Assembly: GCA_018816815.1 (NCBI GenBank)
Contig: JAHIVD010000045.1
Location: forward strand, 1-7,545
Reading direction: 5' to 3'
From: Patescibacteria group bacterium
GTDB lineage: Bacteria > Patescibacteriota > Microgenomatia > Daviesbacterales > UBA10151
DNA: 7,545 nt
Of this stretch, positions 1-6,263 are shown piece by piece. A model generated the notes under the pieces. That model saw only the letters and a list, made by a program, of their open reading frames with translations, searched no databases and was not told the origin of the DNA. Position 1 is the stretch's first letter. Every line of letters begins with the position of its first letter. The translations under genes and the position numbers were made by a program.

Positions 1-1756
1 AATAATAGACCTCATCAACAATATCCCTGATCAAAGAGAGAACATCAACCGGTTCCGGCTTTATCGAGATTGAGCCGGATTCTATTCTGGAAACATTAAG
101 CATATCGTTAACCAGATTAATCAACCGTTCTGTTGATATTAAAATTCTGGCCAGATACTTTTTCATATTCGGAGATATTGGCACATCAGACCGGTGCAGC
201 GCCATCCAGGCATAAGAACGGATTGCAGTCATTGGTGTCCTAAGTTCATGTGAGGCAACTGACACAAAATCATCCTTTAGTTTATCAATTGTTCTAAGCC
301 TGGTATTGGCTTCCTGTAAATCAGCCGTGGCTTTTTTAACTTCTTCCGACAAAATAATATTGAATTTTTTTATCTTGTCATAACTCTTTGAATTTTGTAT
401 AGCTACTGCCATCTCGGGCGCTAAAATTTCCAGCACCTTCAAATCCTGATCCGAATAAATTTCACCTGACGCCTTTTCCCCCAAAAACAAAAGTCCCGCC
501 ATCCCATTTTCGACCTTAAGAGTTTTAACTACTGAAATATCCATCTGTCGCATTAGGCTTTTAAGAGACCCTTCTTCAAGTTCATCAAAAACAATGATTT
601 GAGGAAAAGGAAAAAATGTTGATAACTGGCTGTAAGACACAATTAATTTATGAGGAAAACCAAGATCAATAACATCATAGATTGAAGCTAAACCTTCTCC
701 TAATATCACAAAAGCTCCCTTTGAAATTCTCATTTGATCTATTAATGCCTGAAGTATTTGGGCTGTCAAAGGCATAAGTTCTATATTGGTACTCATAATG
801 GCACCAATCTTAGCAAGCAATTCGTTTGAATTATAAATTCCCCTGAAAAATATTTTGTCGGTAAACTTTTCTAGTGCTCTCTTGAGAGGCTGAAAAGTAA
901 AGGCCATGAATAAAGCTAAGAGTGTTGATATAAACAAATTAGTATTATTTGTTTCTTGTTTAATAAGGTATGTGCTTGCTAAAAAAAGACCAACAGTATA
1001 AAAAGTACCCAATATCAGGATCAAAAACATATAAGTTATAGAACGGGCTATCACCATTCTAATATCCATAAAACGTTGCTTAATTATGATATAAGTAACA
1101 GTTATGGTAAAAAACAGGCTTCCAGCAATGCTTAAAGTGAAGAAGCTGGTATCATGTTTAGCAAAAGGGATAATGACATCGGCAACTGTGACAGTAACTC
1201 CATAAAGAGCAAATCCCAGCATTAAATAGAGTAATTGAATTTTATTAATCCCAGAGAAACGTCGAATATTCAGAGTAAAATTAATAATTGCCCATCCTAA
1301 CTCTACCCAAATTGCAATGGTCCAGATAATATAACCTTGCCCTAAAATCGTTTGTAATCCTTTTTTAGGATCGATTACTACATCTATTATCCAACTCTCG
1401 GTAAAATATAGTAACCAGATAGTCAAAAGAAAGAAAAATGCACTATAGATGACAGCCCAGATTCGCGCTTTTTTAAAACATGGCTGTGGGAAAACAAATG
1501 AAAATGCCAAGACTAAAATTTCTAAGGCTGCGGCTGATAAATAAGTAGCTTTAATCCAAAATACATTTGAAAAAATAACCGGAAATTCATATAACAATAA
1601 ACAAAATGCCCAAATCCCAAAAACAAGCCCAATCGAAAAAAAGATACGATTAACTAAAAATTTGGGATTTTTAACCAAGACTAAAGTTCCCAGAAAAATA
1701 TTGGCAAAAATAGTTGGAACAATGACGAAAAACTGCAACCAATCAATACTCATCAT
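1..1756 (-). CDS. Sensor histidine kinase, multi-pass membrane type with GAF-like domain (partial, C-terminus outside window)
   Basis: Reading from the ATG at 1756 gives 585 codons that run off the left edge without a stop. Residues 1-290 hold about eight or nine hydrophobic segments (roughly 7-29, 35-57, 66-88, 99-119, 140-160, 171-193, 205-225, 240-262 and 272-288), resembling the 7TM N-terminal sensor region of some histidine kinases plus two further helices. Residues 310-455 look like a GAF domain, and 456-495 form a charged, probably coiled-coil linker. The HisKA H-box is unmistakable: S-H-E-L-R-T-P around His503, the expected phosphorylation site. The visible part ends at residue 585, before the N and G boxes of the ATPase domain. 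It probably senses a membrane or envelope cue and passes phosphate to a response regulator that is not in view. Two adjacent ATGs (1754-1756 and 1751-1753) make the exact start uncertain, and neither has a good Shine-Dalgarno. The family call is firm; the ligand is unknown. Confidence 0.93.
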   Translation of the reverse strand, partial: MMSIDWLQFFVIVPTIFANIFLGTLVLVKNPKFLVNRIFFSIGLVFGIWAFCLLLYEFPVIFSNVFWIKATYLSAAALEILVLAFSFVFPQPCFKKARIWAVIYSAFFFLLTIWLLYFTESWIIDVVIDPKKGLQTILGQGYIIWTIAIWVELGWAIINFTLNIRRFSGINKIQLLYLMLGFALYGVTVTVADVIIPFAKHDTSFFTLSIAGSLFFTITVTYIIIKQRFMDIRMVIARSITYMFLILILGTFYTVGLFLASTYLIKQETNNTNLFISTLLALFMAFTFQPLKRALEKFTDKIFFRGIYNSNELLAKIGAIMSTNIELMPLTAQILQALIDQMRISKGAFVILGEGLASIYDVIDLGFPHKLIVSYSQLSTFFPFPQIIVFDELEEGSLKSLMRQMDISVVKTLKVENGMAGLLFLGEKASGEIYSDQDLKVLEILAPEMAVAIQNSKSYDKIKKFNIILSEEVKKATADLQEANTRLRTIDKLKDDFVSVASHELRTPMTAIRSYAWMALHRSDVPISPNMKKYLARILISTERLINLVNDMLNVSRIESGSISIKPEPVDVLSLIRDIVDEVYY

Positions 1757-1771
1757 ATTATCTATAATTTT

Positions 1772-1800
1772 ACTTTAGTAGAAAAAATAGATAATAACAA
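1772..1800 (-). promoter_or_regulatory. Possible weak promoter for the histidine kinase
   Basis: On the minus strand TTGTTA (1795-1800) is followed by a 17-base spacer and TAAAGT (1772-1777), four of six matches to each consensus box. Transcription would begin near 1765, leaving a leader of about ten bases before the ATG at 1756. The region is so AT-rich that chance matches are likely, and the kinase could equally be read through from the methyltransferase gene. Confidence 0.3.
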
Positions 1801-1807
1801 GAGAAGA

Positions 1808-1834
1808 AAAATCTAGATTACTAATTTAGATTTT
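1808..1834 (-). terminator. Possible weak terminator at the end of the methyltransferase gene
   Basis: An 8-base inverted repeat (AAAATCTA / TAGATTTT) with an 11-base loop spans the methyltransferase stop codon. On the minus strand it runs into a T-rich tract. The stem is almost entirely A-T pairs and would be unstable, so termination could be partial at best. It might let some transcription pass into the histidine kinase. Confidence 0.28.
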
Positions 1835-3061
1835 CCTAAAGAATTGCCAGCTAAGCGTAGGCAATGTGGTTCTAAATCTAGGATCTTGTAATAATTGAGA
1901 ATACAGGGCTCCTCCATCCCAAAGCATCTGTTCTGCATCCCGAAGCCTGGCAATTCTTGCTATGATAACATCTCTAGTGCTACCTGAAACATTAAATACT
2001 GCTTTCTCGTAGTTGATTCTTGTATTAGTAACGGCTAAAGCCATGGTAGGAGGAATATAAGCTGTAACAGAGGTCATTGGATGAGTCGGATCAAGATTAT
2101 CAAAACCCATTTCTCCGCTTAAACCCGTTTCTAACAGTAATTGCCCCTCACTAAATTGGACAACTTTTGAAGCAATTTCTGCCGGGCCTCTCCAAGCATT
2201 GGCGCCACGAGCATCCCAGCTAGTCCTTATAGCATTTGCGATATATTGTTGTGCTCTTGCTGCTTTTGCTTGAACATCTGGATTATTTCCATATCCCTCA
2301 GCAGGATAAGTATTCCACTGTCTAACTGCCAAATCGCCAATCATTGTTATACCACCATGACCGAGACTTTGGGTAATCACTCCTATTAACCTATCCAAAG
2401 TTGGGAACGGACCCATTCTTTCTTCATCCCAAATCGGAGGAATATTTCTGCCATTCTCTCCTCTTTCTGGTAAATGCATTAGTAAATTTTGATTCTCAAT
2501 CAAATCAACTTCCTTTAAAGTCGGTAAAATTACAGCAGCATCCCCTGTTATCAAATCAATTCTTTGCATATCATAACCTTCTACTCGAAGTGTCTCTTTC
2601 GCTCCTTGTATTTTTTTCGAGCTCAAATCAATCACCATTATTTGTGCTTCGGGAAAAGCTCGAGATAAGTTAGCTGTTAAGCTGGCTTCTTGACCTGTCC
2701 CGATTTGGACAATTTTTCTAGGAGAAAAACCTCTCTCGTGTAAAATCGAAAGCATATGGGAATGTCCATCACCCCAGCTAACCGGTGGGCAATTATTTTG
2801 CATAAGTAATCTGTGGTCTTCAACTTTTTCGTCCCATTCATAAGGACTATAATCACGATCAACAGTAGGACCGTTTGCAAAAACATTTTCAATAAAAACA
2901 AAGTGTCTTGTTGGATCAAAATCCCACTGATCTGGCAAAGCCCAATCCCGCCTCCTTTTTTCCATACCTTTCGGCAACGTAACTACCGTTGAACTACCTT
3001 CAATTGATAAGGCTGCTTCTGAAGAAGAAATCTGATTGGGTCTATAAAGTATACTTTCCAT
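1826..3061 (-). CDS. SAM-dependent methyltransferase-like protein, substrate unknown
   Basis: A 411-residue protein with no signal peptide or membrane segment, so probably cytoplasmic. The middle reads as a class I Rossmann methyltransferase. Motif I is V-Q-I-G-T-G-Q-E-A (118-126), which binds SAM. The acidic end of strand two is M-V-I-D-L-S (142-147), with Asp145 the likely ribose ligand. A G-D-A stretch (173-175) fits motif II, and H-G-G-I-T-M-I-G-D (235-243) fits the later G-G strand-turn motif. The 100 residues before motif I and the 160 after it are not recognisable. They are long for this fold and may define the substrate or an inserted cap. The start at 3061 is the first ATG and gives an uninterrupted frame; there is no clear Shine-Dalgarno. 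It lies directly upstream of the histidine kinase on the same strand. The fold assignment is reasonable, but enzymatic activity and substrate cannot be read from the sequence. Confidence 0.75.
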   Translation of the reverse strand: MESILYRPNQISSSEAALSIEGSSTVVTLPKGMEKRRRDWALPDQWDFDPTRHFVFIENVFANGPTVDRDYSPYEWDEKVEDHRLLMQNNCPPVSWGDGHSHMLSILHERGFSPRKIVQIGTGQEASLTANLSRAFPEAQIMVIDLSSKKIQGAKETLRVEGYDMQRIDLITGDAAVILPTLKEVDLIENQNLLMHLPERGENGRNIPPIWDEERMGPFPTLDRLIGVITQSLGHGGITMIGDLAVRQWNTYPAEGYGNNPDVQAKAARAQQYIANAIRTSWDARGANAWRGPAEIASKVVQFSEGQLLLETGLSGEMGFDNLDPTHPMTSVTAYIPPTMALAVTNTRINYEKAVFNVSGSTRDVIIARIARLRDAEQMLWDGGALYSQLLQDPRFRTTLPTLSWQFFRKI

Positions 3062-3085
3062 TTTTTACTGATTTAACAATTAGAT

Positions 3086-3091
3086 ATTATC
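3086..3091 (-). promoter_or_regulatory. Possible -10 box for the methyltransferase gene
   Basis: On the minus strand GATAAT lies 24 bases before the ATG, which would put the start of transcription near 3079 with a leader of under 20 bases. No convincing -35 box lies at the right distance, so this is a weak call in AT-rich DNA. Confidence 0.25.
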
Positions 3092-3232
3092 AGATATTTT
3101 TAAATAATTACCTTTTAACCTAACACAAATATTGAACTAAATACAAGTATCTTATTTTTTGAAGCTTTTTGGGGGCAAATTATACATTAGATTATAAGGC
3201 AAAATTAAACATAAAAAAGTAAGGTTTCAAGT

Positions 3233-3262
3233 TTGACAACATCCTGCTTATCTCCCCATATT
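3233..3262 (+). promoter_or_regulatory. Candidate promoter overlapping the palindromic element
   Basis: A perfect TTGACA (3233-3238) is followed, after 18 bases, by CATATT (3257-3262), four of six matches to the -10 consensus. Transcription would begin near 3269, inside the palindrome at 3263-3277. A regulator bound there could block initiation, or the transcript could start with a hairpin. It could be a distal promoter for the gene at 3353 or drive a short untranslated RNA; the sequence does not decide. Confidence 0.4.
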
Positions 3263-3300
3263 ACACCTCCGAGGTGTGACGAAGTTACTCCCCGGAGGTG
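3261..3300. repeat. Nested palindromic and tandem GC-rich element
   Basis: Two related 16-base units lie 24 bases apart. Both begin TTAC and end in a GAGGTG-type block (3261-3276 and 3285-3300). The first unit sits in a near-perfect palindrome with 7-base arms, ACACCTC / GAGGTGT, around a single C (3263-3277). Separately, CACCTCCG (3264-3271) pairs perfectly with CGGAGGTG (3293-3300), so two mutually exclusive folds are possible. Between them GTGAC-GAA-GTTAC can form a third small stem with one G-T pair. The GC-rich block stands out from the AT-rich surroundings. It could be a regulator operator pair, a dispersed intergenic repeat or an RNA switch-like element. Confidence 0.7.
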
Positions 3301-3315
3301 GATTCTGTGGAATTT

Positions 3316-3344
3316 TTGACAAACCTTCTTTAATCCCTTACCAT
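3316..3344 (+). promoter_or_regulatory. Promoter for the gene at 3353, probably giving a leaderless transcript
   Basis: A perfect TTGACA (3316-3321), a 17-base spacer and TACCAT (3339-3344, four of six) place transcription start at about 3351-3353, on or next to the ATG at 3353. There is no room for a Shine-Dalgarno, so the message would be leaderless. The 12 bases TTTGACAAACCT (3315-3326) recur exactly at the next gene's promoter (4182-4193). Confidence 0.6.
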
Positions 3345-3352
3345 AAACTTAT

Positions 3353-4171
3353 ATGGATAACCCTGATCCTTTGGATAACCTTAATCTTTCTTCTGCCCCG
3401 GAAGTATTGATTGCTAAATCCTCCCCTTTGAAAAAGATCCTAAAAATATCTTTAATCTCTTTGGGGATTATTATTTTAATATTAACTGTAATTTTAACTT
3501 TAAATTATTTTAATATTTTATCTTTATCCTCTTTATTCCCTGATAAGCTTGATTGGATGCCCCGCCAATCCCTTTCCCAAATCCCTACCAAAGGTAAAGC
3601 CCTCAATCCTGAAGAACCAATACTGATGCCTGATTCGTCCCCCACCCAATCTGCTTCCTATCAGATAAAAGCCAGAGAAGTCCTGGTTAAACTGTTATCT
3701 GTCATTTTTACCCCTTCTTTCATCCCATCACCGGTATCTAATTTAAATCTTACTCAAGATAAAACTAATCAGCAAAATTTTATTGTTACTTTTAATACCC
3801 GGCAAGCCTCTATGAGTGGAAACTTAACTTTAAATAAGGCTGGTGATAACATCTCTACCATATATTTAAGCATGCCTAAAACAGACCAGAAAAATGTTTC
3901 AGCAGCGGTTGCCCAAACTATTGCCCCTCAATTTTTCTCTATTACTCCTCAAGGCAAATGGGCATGTAAAAAAATAGGGAATGAAACTTATTGTGAAAAC
4001 TTTTGGGAAGAAAAAAGTGGAGCCAGGAGAGGAATAGGTATCCAGGAACCGATTACTTTTGATAACAAAGAAAAAGGCATAGCAGTCTTCTTTTGTGAAC
4101 ATAACAAAGGAAGTTCAATATATTCCTGGCAAAGTTGTACTACCGAGTTTGCCAAAACTGGGGTAAAATAG
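3353..4171 (+). CDS. Single-pass membrane protein with a four-cysteine C-terminal domain, function unknown
   Basis: I do not recognise this 272-residue protein. Residues 1-28 form a short polar N-terminus ending in Lys-Lys. A strong hydrophobic helix follows (about 29-51, rich in Ile and Leu), then about 220 residues outside it. The positive charge before the helix favours an N-in, C-out orientation, so the bulk would face the cell exterior. Residues 64-105 are Pro- and Ser-rich and probably flexible. Residues 140-272 look like a folded beta-rich domain with four cysteines (205, 214, 248, 262), which could form two disulfides. The ATG at 3353 sits where transcription should start, with no Shine-Dalgarno. 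The downstream neighbours are also exported Cys-containing proteins, which suggests a shared envelope role. A pilin is unlikely: there is no prepilin cleavage motif and the helix is not at the extreme N-terminus. Confidence 0.85.
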   Translation: MDNPDPLDNLNLSSAPEVLIAKSSPLKKILKISLISLGIIILILTVILTLNYFNILSLSSLFPDKLDWMPRQSLSQIPTKGKALNPEEPILMPDSSPTQSASYQIKAREVLVKLLSVIFTPSFIPSPVSNLNLTQDKTNQQNFIVTFNTRQASMSGNLTLNKAGDNISTIYLSMPKTDQKNVSAAVAQTIAPQFFSITPQGKWACKKIGNETYCENFWEEKSGARRGIGIQEPITFDNKEKGIAVFFCEHNKGSSIYSWQSCTTEFAKTGVK

Positions 4172-4182
4172 GGAATTTGACT

Positions 4183-4211
4183 TTGACAAACCTATAGAAT
4201 TAATATAGAAT
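4183..4211 (+). promoter_or_regulatory. Promoter for the gene at 4236 and probably the downstream operon
   Basis: TTGACA (4183-4188), a 17-base spacer and TAGAAT (4206-4211, five of six) make the best promoter match in the window. Transcription would begin near 4218, leaving about 18 bases before the ATG, with no Shine-Dalgarno in them. The -10 lies in the second copy of a direct repeat, TATAGAATT, at 4193-4201 and 4204-4212. The -35 region is identical over 12 bases to that of the promoter at 3316. Confidence 0.65.
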
Positions 4212-4235
4212 TCCTCGTATTAAATACATACGGCT

Positions 4236-5231
4236 ATGAGTCGAAAAGAAGTATTATCACCTAGAGCTCGCATTGCTTTAGCAATCTTTTATTTTGCTTC
4301 TGCTATAGGCGGTGGGTTGTATTCTGAGACGACAACAATCCCTAATCCTAGCCCTGGAGTGCCGAGAGCTAGCTTGCTACGTAGCGGACAGCCTGATTCA
4401 GTTGAAGGTGTATGTGGCGGAAACCTACCACGATTAGTTCTTGCATCCAAGAGTAGTTTTTTCTGTAGTGAAGAAGCGCAAGGTTTGCCTCCATATCTTG
4501 ATATTACTGAAACACCACTTCAAGCAGAAATTATTCCACTTATCCCACCCCCGCCTACAGTCCAGAGACAAAAACTGGTTACAGCTACTCACACAGTAAA
4601 GCCAGGTGATACCTTTTCTGAAATTATCGAGAAACAGTTTGGATCCGAAAATGCTTATGACAACCTCTTTGCAGAAACAGTCCGCCAGAATACTAACTGG
4701 TTGGCAAATAAAAGCCCGGAAGCACAAAGAGCAATTAAAGCACTAGAACAGTATCCAGATTGGACACCCAAAACAAACAAAGCGGCGTGGAGCTTATTCA
4801 TGAAAGCTGCCGGGCTAATTCATCCAGGAGATACTGTTGTTTTAAAGATGCAAGATGAAGCTGTTGAAGTACAACCCGAAGCAAAACCCGCAGAAGAAGC
4901 AAAACCTGCTGCGGAAGAAAAAATCAACAAGATATATCAAAAAATTGCTGAGCCTCTTCCTGGATTTTTTGGTTCGGGAATCTGCAATGAACAATGGGGT
5001 TCTCAACCACCGGGAAACAAGGTCTGCGAGACAAAACATCCTTATGGACAATGTGTTCAACTAGGCTCAGGCGAGACGCCATCTTATACCTGCGCCAAAA
5101 CCCAGATCGGAGGAAGATTTGAGAAATCTGTAGACGAATTATCAAACGTTGTTTTTGTAATTACTGAGTGTCCTAAATTTGATGGTTCTTGTGTTGGTTA
5201 CTTAAAGTGGATAGAAGATAAAAACAACTAG
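4236..5231 (+). CDS. Membrane-anchored or secreted protein with an expanded LysM-like domain and a Cys-rich C-terminus
   Basis: A 331-residue protein with a basic N-terminus and a hydrophobic segment (about 13-29) that is either a signal peptide or an uncleaved anchor; no clear cleavage site is visible. Residues 118-127 (T-H-T-V-K-P-G-D-T-F) match the opening of a LysM peptidoglycan-binding domain and 194-203 (L-I-H-P-G-D-T-V-V-L) match its closing strand. They are about 75 residues apart where an ordinary LysM spans about 45 in total, so the domain carries an insertion or is a variant. A Pro-Ala-Glu-Lys stretch (207-229) links to a Cys-rich tail with cysteines 250, 264, 273, 286, 312 and 319; two more cysteines (60, 77) lie near the N-terminus. 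Cys273-Cys286 resembles a motif in the gene at 6264. The likely role is attachment to cell-wall glycan while presenting the tail. There is no Shine-Dalgarno. The next gene begins 54 bases downstream, consistent with an operon. Confidence 0.88.
   Translation: MSRKEVLSPRARIALAIFYFASAIGGGLYSETTTIPNPSPGVPRASLLRSGQPDSVEGVCGGNLPRLVLASKSSFFCSEEAQGLPPYLDITETPLQAEIIPLIPPPPTVQRQKLVTATHTVKPGDTFSEIIEKQFGSENAYDNLFAETVRQNTNWLANKSPEAQRAIKALEQYPDWTPKTNKAAWSLFMKAAGLIHPGDTVVLKMQDEAVEVQPEAKPAEEAKPAAEEKINKIYQKIAEPLPGFFGSGICNEQWGSQPPGNKVCETKHPYGQCVQLGSGETPSYTCAKTQIGGRFEKSVDELSNVVFVITECPKFDGSCVGYLKWIEDKNN
4367..4385. repeat. Adjacent short perfect palindromes inside a coding region
   Basis: AGCTAGCT (4367-4374) is followed one base later by GCTACGTAGC (4376-4385), both perfectly self-complementary. 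They are translated in frame as part of a low-complexity stretch, residues 44-51, between the hydrophobic N-terminus and the first cysteine. The density of palindromes suggests a small inserted element rather than ordinary codons, but this is a short match and could be chance. Confidence 0.4.
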
Positions 5232-5267
5232 AGATTTAATGGATTTATATGATATGATAATTCAGCC

Positions 5268-5272
5268 AGGAG
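5268..5272 (+). promoter_or_regulatory. Ribosome binding site of the gene at 5286
   Basis: AGGAG lies 13 bases before the ATG, slightly further than usual. It is the only convincing Shine-Dalgarno among the plus-strand genes here, and it supports the ATG at 5286 as the true start. Confidence 0.6.
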
Positions 5273-5285
5273 AAAACAAAAAATT

Positions 5286-6254
5286 ATGGCGATTGATACT
5301 AAAGCAGAAACAGTAGAAACACCAGCACCAGGAGATGTAATCCCAGAAACAATTACTTATCCCTCAGATTCCTCAAGAAGGCTCTGGTCTCGCCGAGAAT
5401 TTGGGAGATTAACGTGGAGAATAGCTAAAGGAGGCCTTGCAATGGCCGTTTCAGGAGGATTTTTAGGGGCGATAATAAAAAGAGAAGAATTGGCTAGAGA
5501 AGGAAAAAAAATTTGGCAAAATCTCCTAGATTCATCTTACCATCCTTTTTCTGAAACATTTGATACCAGAGAAAATACGGGTTCTATAAGTACTAAAAAC
5601 GCTCTTTCTGTTTCTTCTAATGAGGCAAGAGGGCTCAATAGTCAAATAATAGATGGATCCAGGGTAATCATTCTAGTTCCTTTTACTCCTCCTGAAGGAG
5701 TAAATATAAAATATTATAGAGATCTTTGTTATATTCCTCCTCTTCCCAGTAATATGAACCCGCAAAGTGCAGATGCTTTAAGTTGGACGCAAAAACAGCA
5801 AGCTATGTATAAAGAGCAGGGTATTTTAAATCAAGTAACTCTTTTTGAAATTCCTGCAGGAATAGAATTCCTCGCACCTGCTGATGGGAAGATTATAATC
5901 TCTGATGCTGCTACTGCTGAAGGGAAAAAATATCCAAATGGAGTTATTTCTTTTACAATGATAATTCCAACGCCGCGTGGAGATATAGCGCTTAGAGGAC
6001 TTACAAATAAAAAAACAGACATACTTGTTTCTACCGCCTCTCCTAAATTTGGCTCTGGAGCTGATACTTGGGTGATGCAGAATGGTTTATATGTTTCTAC
6101 AGGAACACCTTTATTTCGCTTCCAACAACCAGAAGGAACGGCGGAAGTGAGATTAATCGTAGTATCACCTAAAATTCCGGGGAAAACCGAAGGGGATCCT
6201 TTTAGGCTTGATTTTGCAGCCAAAGATGATAAGGTTGTTGCTCTTCATAAATAG
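5286..6254 (+). CDS. Putative Tat-exported protein with an M23/lipoyl-like barrel domain, probably non-catalytic
   Basis: A 322-residue protein. After a 30-residue polar leader comes S-R-R-E-F-G-R (35-41), a good match to the twin-arginine consensus S-R-R-x-F-L-K, followed by a weakly hydrophobic, glycine-rich segment (about 49-64) typical of Tat signals. No A-x-A cleavage site is obvious, so it may stay anchored. Residues 185-280 read as a beta-barrel: F-L-A-P-A-D-G-K-I-I (195-204) and Y-V-S-T-G-T-P-L-F (269-277) match the opening and closing strands of M23 peptidase or lipoyl-type barrels. The zinc-binding His residues of active M23 enzymes are absent. Only one cysteine is present (148), unlike its neighbours. 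A Tat route would imply folding or cofactor binding in the cytoplasm. The stop lies only nine bases before the next ATG, so translation of the two is probably coupled. The Tat call is moderately sure; the domain call is tentative. Confidence 0.82.
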   Translation: MAIDTKAETVETPAPGDVIPETITYPSDSSRRLWSRREFGRLTWRIAKGGLAMAVSGGFLGAIIKREELAREGKKIWQNLLDSSYHPFSETFDTRENTGSISTKNALSVSSNEARGLNSQIIDGSRVIILVPFTPPEGVNIKYYRDLCYIPPLPSNMNPQSADALSWTQKQQAMYKEQGILNQVTLFEIPAGIEFLAPADGKIIISDAATAEGKKYPNGVISFTMIIPTPRGDIALRGLTNKKTDILVSTASPKFGSGADTWVMQNGLYVSTGTPLFRFQQPEGTAEVRLIVVSPKIPGKTEGDPFRLDFAAKDDKVVALHK

Positions 6255-6263
6255 TTTTAGAAA

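Larger units (their letters stand above)
3062..3352. other. Divergent intergenic region (291 bases)
   Basis: This region separates the methyltransferase on the minus strand from the surface-protein genes on the plus strand. The left two thirds (3062-3230) are very AT-rich and hold only weak promoter-like hexamers and no convincing gene. The right third contains two TTGACA boxes (3233 and 3316) flanking a GC-rich palindromic element (3261-3300). No open frame of useful length, tRNA or recognised riboswitch is visible. Confidence 0.85.

Noticed and set aside
2401..2919. Open frames on the plus strand (2401-2673) and in another minus frame (2677-2919)
   Set aside because: Both lie wholly within the methyltransferase gene, have biased low-quality composition and show no start signals; they are shadows of the real frame.
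3261..3310. Intrinsic terminator at the palindromic element
   Set aside because: The nearest T-tract (3313-3317) is over ten bases beyond the stem, and no upstream plus-strand gene needs terminating.
4434..5145. Four alternative frames within the LysM-protein gene
   Set aside because: They are shadows: no start signals, no recognisable motifs, and the main frame carries LysM and Cys motifs across the whole stretch.
5239..5316. A 25-codon plus-strand frame overlapping the start of the gene at 5286
   Set aside because: No Shine-Dalgarno, no recognisable leader-peptide pattern, and it ends inside the next gene in another frame; probably chance.
5831..6223. A 130-codon minus-strand frame in the Tat-protein gene
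   Set aside because: It is antisense to the barrel-coding region with no promoter or motif; the plus-strand frame has a Shine-Dalgarno and a Tat signal.
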